From positions 1-16,633 of the forward strand of contig JAHFLG010000022.1 in NCBI GenBank assembly GCA_023244975.1: DNA of 16,633 nt, read 5' to 3'. The notes under the pieces are model-generated. The model was not told where the DNA came from, made no database searches, and saw nothing but the letters and a program-made list of their open reading frames with translations. The position numbers and the translations under genes were made by a program. Below, piece by piece: positions 13,345-16,633 of this stretch (its first letter is position 1; each line of letters starts with the position of its first letter). The DNA comes from Candidatus Harrisonbacteria bacterium. GTDB lineage: Bacteria; Patescibacteriota; Minisyncoccia; UBA6257; 1-14-0-10-44-23.

Positions 13345-13728
13345 TTATTTTTTCAAAGAAGCAATGTACTCCTCGATTGTCTTATGATCTTCGTTGAAGA
13401 TAAAATATTGGGCTTCCGCGGCTTTTGGACTACCAATGAGAATGAGTCGTTTGCCGAAGCCATAGCCGATGCCGGCTGAAATGTGAGCAGTCGCTCCTGC
13501 CGGCAAGAGCAGAATTATTGTATCGCTTTCTTCAATGCCGGTAACATTTTCTTCAAAAATTTTTCGCAGCTCAGTCCGACCGCGCCAGTCATCGCCGGGC
13601 GTAAACAAAGCCTCTGGGCGCTTGCTCTTGGTGTCGTTGACCACGCTGTGACCGAGCGAAACGAGATTGTCGCTGAGGGACTCTATATCCTTAAGATGAG
13701 ACCAGCTGGAAGCAATAAAAAACTTCAT
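13345..13728 (-). CDS. Nucleoside 2-deoxyribosyltransferase-fold protein, probable catalytic Glu missing
   Basis: A 127-residue single-domain Rossmann-like protein. MKFFIASSWSHLKDIESLSDNLVSLGHSVV is a first strand and helix, ESDTIILLLPAGATAHISAGIGYGFGKRLILIG (67-99) the core. This matches the family pattern in which a strand D.ii.llP.g..ah.E.G...g.gK supplies the catalytic Glu; here that position is Ser84, so base-exchange activity is doubtful. It may bind a nucleotide or sugar nucleotide instead. The ATG at 13728 is preferred over an in-frame TTG at 13731 because a TATACT -10 ends six bases before it. It is the first gene of the leftward operon leading to dedA (one-base gap). The family call is moderate. 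Confidence 0.6.
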   Translation of the reverse strand: MKFFIASSWSHLKDIESLSDNLVSLGHSVVNDTKSKRPEALFTPGDDWRGRTELRKIFEENVTGIEESDTIILLLPAGATAHISAGIGYGFGKRLILIGSPKAAEAQYFIFNEDHKTIEEYIASLKK

Positions 13729-13734
13729 CAATAC

Positions 13735-13740
13735 AGTATA
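13735..13740 (-). promoter_or_regulatory. -10 of the leftward dedA-galT-GH130 operon
   Basis: TATACT on the minus strand, six bases before the ATG at 13728, so the message should be leaderless. No convincing -35. It lies five bases from the -10 of the divergent HAD gene; both promoters are packed into 33 bases between the two start codons and should compete for polymerase. Confidence 0.5.
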
Positions 13741-13744
13741 TCAT

Positions 13745-13750
13745 GATACT
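13745..13750 (+). promoter_or_regulatory. -10 of the HAD phosphatase gene
   Basis: GATACT, eleven bases before the ATG at 13762. There is no clear -35. It is the rightward member of a back-to-back pair with the -10 at 13735-13740, around a central TCATGA palindrome. Confidence 0.35.
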
Positions 13751-13761
13751 CTTACCAAATA

Positions 13762-14364
13762 ATGAGTAGGCTTAAAGCAGTCCTTTTTGATGCCGATGGG
13801 GTCGTTATTAATAAGAAACATCTTTTTAGTGAGGTGTATGTCAAGGAGTTTGGGATTCCGATGGCCACGCTCTTGGATTTTTTCGACGGTGAATTTCAGT
13901 CTTGCCTGACTGGTCAAGCTGATCTAAAAGAGTTGCTGACACCTGCGCGCCTGAAGCAGTGGCAATGGTCTGGCAGTGCAGACGAACTGCTGGCATATTG
14001 GTTTAAGTCCGAGCATGGTATTAATGATAAGATCGTGGCCCATATCCAGGAGCTGCGTGCCAAAGGCATCATCTGTGCGCTCGCAACCAATAACGAAAAG
14101 CATCGCACAGGATATATAACGAACGAAATGGGTCTTGGCCATATCTTTGATACGGTTTATTCATCATCCGGACTGACCTATAAGAAGCCTGATCCGAAAT
14201 TTTATCAAGCTATTCTTGCTGATCTGGGTGGCCTGAGTGCGAATGAAGTTTTGTTTTGGGACGATGATCCTGAAAATATCAGGAGCGCGAAGCAGATTGG
14301 TATGCCGGCAGAGGTCTACACAAGCTTCCCGTTATATAAACAAAGGATGAATACGCTATTATAA
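13762..14364 (+). CDS. HAD-superfamily hydrolase, phosphoglycolate-phosphatase type
   Basis: A 200-residue HAD subfamily IA hydrolase. Motif I is VLFDADGVV (7-15) with nucleophile Asp10 and acid Asp12; motif II is ALATNN (106-111); motif III supplies Lys in YKKPDPKFY (140-148); motif IV is VLFWDDDPENIRSA (163-176) with Asp167/Asp168 for Mg. Residues 20-90 form a small helical cap. It should remove phosphate from a small metabolite, possibly a sugar phosphate or nucleotide, but the cap gives no substrate clue. It is divergent from the nucleoside-transferase-like gene. The next gene's -10 overlaps its stop codon, so transcription of the two may be partly separate. Confidence 0.88.
   Translation: MSRLKAVLFDADGVVINKKHLFSEVYVKEFGIPMATLLDFFDGEFQSCLTGQADLKELLTPARLKQWQWSGSADELLAYWFKSEHGINDKIVAHIQELRAKGIICALATNNEKHRTGYITNEMGLGHIFDTVYSSSGLTYKKPDPKFYQAILADLGGLSANEVLFWDDDPENIRSAKQIGMPAEVYTSFPLYKQRMNTLL
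14357..14362 (+). promoter_or_regulatory. -10 of the serine protease gene
   Basis: TATTAT, overlapping the HAD gene's TAA stop (14362-14364), with exactly six bases to the ATG at 14369. A five-base AAGAG near the ATG is too close to be a good ribosome site, so a leaderless message is favoured. Confidence 0.4.
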
Positions 14365-14368
14365 GAGC

Positions 14369-15298
14369 ATGAGACCACGCGTTATTGTAGAGGTACTGAT
14401 AACTATGTTTGTTCTGATCGCCGTCGCCGGATTTGGCGTGGTTCGCTATTTTCAGGCAATTCAGACGGCACAGGTCGCTCACGAGCAGTTGTTGGATCGA
14501 AAACTTGAATTGCAGCAACAGCAAATCGATCATGCTCAGCTCTCTATTAATGTGCTCGTAAAAGCTAGTAAGACCGCTCAGGATCAGATCAAAGAGGCCA
14601 CCGCCAAACAGCTTGCAGCTGAAGCCACGAGCCGAGCCGACGCGGCTGCATCAGCTCAACAGATCTCGCAGCTCCAGCAGACGATTAACCAAAATAAGCC
14701 AGTTGATTTGACAGCTATCATTAGTAGTTGGCGAACACGGGTAGCCATAGTCAAATGCGAGTGGAAATTTTCTGATGGTAGTGGCGCAATTGGCACCGGG
14801 TCAGGCACACTCTTCGCCGGAGGCGTGACGGGCGCCAAGCTTATAACCAATGGCCACGTTGTGAATTACAAAGACTCTCTGCCCAATCAATGTACGATTA
14901 GGTTTCCGGACGAAAACACGACGTATACGATAAACAGCGCTAATATTTCTATCGTGAGTGGCGTTGATGCCGCGATTATTACGATTCCGGCGCCTTCGCA
15001 GTATATTCGCTCGCTCGCTGGCGCAGGGCGTTGCTCGCAGGCCCCGGCTACCGGGGATAGCGTGGTCATTCTTGGGTATCCGAGTATCGGATCGCAAACT
15101 GATGTTACCGCTACTGAAGGCATCGTGTCCGGCACCGATGGAAACTATTTTATTACTTCCGCAAAAGTTGAGCGCGGCAACTCCGGCGGCGCTGCCATCT
15201 TATCAAAAAAGAACTGCTACACCGGCATCCCCAGCTTCGTGGACCTCGGCCAAATCGAAGCCCTCGCCCGCATCCTCGACCAGCGCGTCGTTCAGTAG
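14369..15298 (+). CDS. Membrane-anchored trypsin-like serine protease with coiled-coil stalk
   Basis: A 309-residue protein in three parts: a transmembrane helix (residues 7-25, VEVLITMFVLIAVAGFGVV), a glutamine- and alanine-rich coiled-coil stalk (about 30-108), and a trypsin/DegP-type protease domain (115-309). The triad is visible: His163 in ITNGHVV, Asp200 in GVDAAIITI, Ser272 in ERGNSGGAA. The supporting loop TGSGTLFAGG precedes the His. Four cysteines (130, 175, 222, 283) suit disulfides in an extracytoplasmic domain. No PDZ domain follows, unlike DegP/HtrA, so it is a simpler surface protease held off the membrane by its stalk. Its target is unknown. It precedes the ATP-grasp gene by 22 bases, but that gene has its own -10. 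Confidence 0.85.
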   Translation: MRPRVIVEVLITMFVLIAVAGFGVVRYFQAIQTAQVAHEQLLDRKLELQQQQIDHAQLSINVLVKASKTAQDQIKEATAKQLAAEATSRADAAASAQQISQLQQTINQNKPVDLTAIISSWRTRVAIVKCEWKFSDGSGAIGTGSGTLFAGGVTGAKLITNGHVVNYKDSLPNQCTIRFPDENTTYTINSANISIVSGVDAAIITIPAPSQYIRSLAGAGRCSQAPATGDSVVILGYPSIGSQTDVTATEGIVSGTDGNYFITSAKVERGNSGGAAILSKKNCYTGIPSFVDLGQIEALARILDQRVVQ

Positions 15299-15305
15299 GT
15301 GCTCG

Positions 15306-15314
15306 TGATATACT
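15306..15314 (+). promoter_or_regulatory. Extended -10 promoter of the ATP-grasp gene
   Basis: TGA then TATACT (15309-15314), an extended -10 without a clear -35, and six bases to the ATG at 15321. One of the best examples of the leaderless pattern seen across the window. Confidence 0.55.
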
Positions 15315-15320
15315 ATTTTT

Positions 15321-16538
15321 ATGTCAGAACATCAGAAGGTTGCCTGCGTTGATTGCGGGCCGACGCCGATTCCGCACGCGGTTGAGAAGTGGTCAATTAT
15401 CATGGGTTGGTTTTGGCGTCCGTATAACAAAGTCATGGACGCTATCTGGCGCTGGGCCGAACCGCTGTTTATGAAGCTTGGCGGCGAGCGCATGGGTCCG
15501 GGGTTTTTTAAAATGTTGCAGTTTTTGCATCTTGGAAAGATTATGACCGAGCCGGGACCAAAGGATAGCATGCGACTGACCCGCTTTTGGCAGCAGGCGA
15601 AAAAGCGTGGCATTGATATGAAGGAGATGTATGCCTTTGGCCGGCCAACTGAGCTATGTACAGCACAATATAAAGGAAGAACCAGGATTTTTACGGCGCT
15701 TCCACGGCCTGATGGCCGACCAAGTAGAGGTATGGACTGGATGGACGACAAGGGCATTATGAAAGGTAAGTTTATCGCCGCCGGTATTCCCGTGGCCAAG
15801 GGCGGAGTCGCCTTTCGTTTTGCTACCGCGAAAAAAATCTGGCACGAGGTTGCCGGACCGGTGATTACCAAGCCAAACCTCGGAAGCCGTAGCCGACACA
15901 CAACTATTCATATTAATTCTGAACCCGAGCTCCTCCATGGATTTACGGTCGCGAAAGTTCTTTCTCCGTGGGTCGTTGTTGAAGCCGAGCTGGTTGGGCC
16001 GGTCCACCGTGCCACAGTTATCGGCGGTAAGGTTGTCGGTGTGCTCCGCCGTGATCCCCCGCATGTTATTGGCGACGGCACTCGGACTGTGCGCGAACTT
16101 GTAGATATTGAAAACCAGAATCCCCTCCGTAACGGCGAGATTTTCCACCAGATTGAGATTGGCGACGAGGCTGATGAAGAGCTCACGCATCAAAATTTAC
16201 AGTGGGACGGCATTCCACAAAAAGGCCAGATGGTTGCCCTGCACCAGAAGGTTGGCCGCAGCAGCGGCGCGAGCAATGCTGATGTGACCGATGAAGTCCA
16301 CCCAGACAATATCGCGGTATTTGAAAAAGTTGCCGTTGCCCTCGGCAATGAGCCCCTCGTCGGCATCGACTTTATTATTTCCGATATCAGTAAGTCTTGG
16401 CGCGACACTCCGGCCAGCGGCGTCATTGAATGTAATTCCATGCCCTTTATCGACCTCCACCACGCGCCCATGACCGGCAAGGTTAGGGATGCCGCCGGCG
16501 CGCTCTGGGATATTGTCATGCCGGCCTCCCGCTCGTAA
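15321..16538 (+). CDS. ATP-grasp ligase related to the cyanophycin synthetase ATP-grasp domain
   Basis: A 405-residue protein. Residues about 140-390 form an ATP-grasp domain: DDKGIMKGKFIAAGIPVAKG (142-161), VITKPNLGSRSRHTTIHI (181-198, Lys184), WVVVEAELVGPVHRATVIGGK (217-237, Glu221 and Arg230), VLRRDPPHVIGDGTRTVREL (241-260), GIDFII (348-353, Asp350) and VIECNSMPFIDLHHAP (368-383, Glu370 and Asn372). The DPPHVIGDGTRTVREL segment closely follows cyanophycin synthetase and GshAB-type ligases. It lacks the Mur-ligase half of cyanophycin synthetase, so it is unlikely to make cyanophycin itself; a peptide or amino-acid ligase is more likely. The first 140 residues are unfamiliar and begin with a Cys9-x-x-Cys12 pair and a tryptophan-rich amphipathic stretch. 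The substrate is unknown. Confidence 0.82.
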   Translation: MSEHQKVACVDCGPTPIPHAVEKWSIIMGWFWRPYNKVMDAIWRWAEPLFMKLGGERMGPGFFKMLQFLHLGKIMTEPGPKDSMRLTRFWQQAKKRGIDMKEMYAFGRPTELCTAQYKGRTRIFTALPRPDGRPSRGMDWMDDKGIMKGKFIAAGIPVAKGGVAFRFATAKKIWHEVAGPVITKPNLGSRSRHTTIHINSEPELLHGFTVAKVLSPWVVVEAELVGPVHRATVIGGKVVGVLRRDPPHVIGDGTRTVRELVDIENQNPLRNGEIFHQIEIGDEADEELTHQNLQWDGIPQKGQMVALHQKVGRSSGASNADVTDEVHPDNIAVFEKVAVALGNEPLVGIDFIISDISKSWRDTPASGVIECNSMPFIDLHHAPMTGKVRDAAGALWDIVMPASRS

Positions 16539-16601
16539 TTACACGCTCGCCCAGAAGAATTCAAATAAACCGGCAAGCCCGGCTGCTATGCTTTTGCTTC
16601 G

Positions 16602-16633
16602 TATGATAATGCCGTGTTCGTTGCCTTTTGCGA
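16602..16633 (+). CDS. Possible start of a rightward gene, cut by the window edge
   Basis: TATGAT (16602-16607) lies exactly six bases before a GTG at 16614 that opens MFVAFC and runs off the end, reproducing the leaderless pattern of other genes here; an overlapping ATG at 16609 (MPCSLPFA) is an alternative in another frame. Too short to confirm. The rest of 16539-16601 shows no gene. Confidence 0.22.

Noticed and set aside
15332..16193. Long minus-strand open frames opposite the ATP-grasp gene
   Set aside because: The plus-strand protein has clear catalytic motifs across the same bases; the antisense frames have no recognisable domain and arise from the GC-rich codon pattern.
1..16633. CRISPR arrays, tRNA or rRNA genes, insertion sequences, riboswitches
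   Set aside because: No regularly spaced repeats, cloverleaf-like sequences, transposase motifs or long structured leaders were seen; leaders here are too short for known riboswitch classes.

Overview
The window looks like a stretch of a compact genome from the Candidate Phyla Radiation (Patescibacteria, probably the Parcubacteria side). The evidence is circumstantial: near-zero intergenic space, convergent genes that abut or overlap, almost no Shine-Dalgarno sequences, cell-envelope proteins built from coiled coils fused to catalytic domains, and a mixture of housekeeping genes not ordered as in well-studied phyla. TGA is used as a stop (TrmB-like and GalT-like genes), so this is not a lineage that recodes TGA as glycine. 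No rRNA, tRNA, CRISPR array, insertion sequence or prophage gene was seen, and no gap between genes exceeds 300 bases.

Layout, left to right. (1) 1-949: the start of a leftward membrane-protein gene, divergent from a TrmB-like regulator, with an operator-like dyad between them. (2) 1015-1499: a hicB-hicA toxin-antitoxin pair. (3) 1502-3602: a deoxypyrimidine block with thyA-folA leftward and a dCTP-deaminase-family gene rightward; a perfect 14-bp inverted repeat lies between the divergent promoters. (4) 3658-7676: rightward ribosomal protein L25/CTC, a membrane-anchored coiled-coil lytic transglycosylase, a RodZ-like protein and recA. (5) 7673-13728: a leftward glycan block, in transcription order a deoxyribosyltransferase-fold protein, DedA, a GalT-like nucleotidyltransferase, a GH130 phosphorylase/mannosidase, then (with its own promoter) a glycosyltransferase fused to a probable alpha/alpha-barrel domain, and a YvcK-like protein. 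(6) 13762-16538: rightward HAD phosphatase, membrane-anchored trypsin-like protease and a cyanophycin-synthetase-like ATP-grasp enzyme.

Two themes stand out. First, nine of thirteen genes that begin a transcription unit have a -10 box (TATACT, TATGAT, TATTAT and similar) ending only 6 to 9 bases before the start codon, often with an extended TGn. Transcription would begin at or within about three bases of the start codon, so leaderless mRNA appears to be the rule here; the only textbook Shine-Dalgarno belongs to the gene cut by the left edge. Second, the GH130, GalT-like, glycosyltransferase and DedA genes could form a glycan salvage and rebuilding loop: phosphorolysis gives a sugar 1-phosphate, the transferase turns it into a nucleotide sugar, the glycosyltransferase reuses it, and DedA may serve the lipid carrier. 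The glycosyltransferase message can fold a hairpin that hides its own start codon. All functions are read from sequence motifs by eye; none was tested by a database search.
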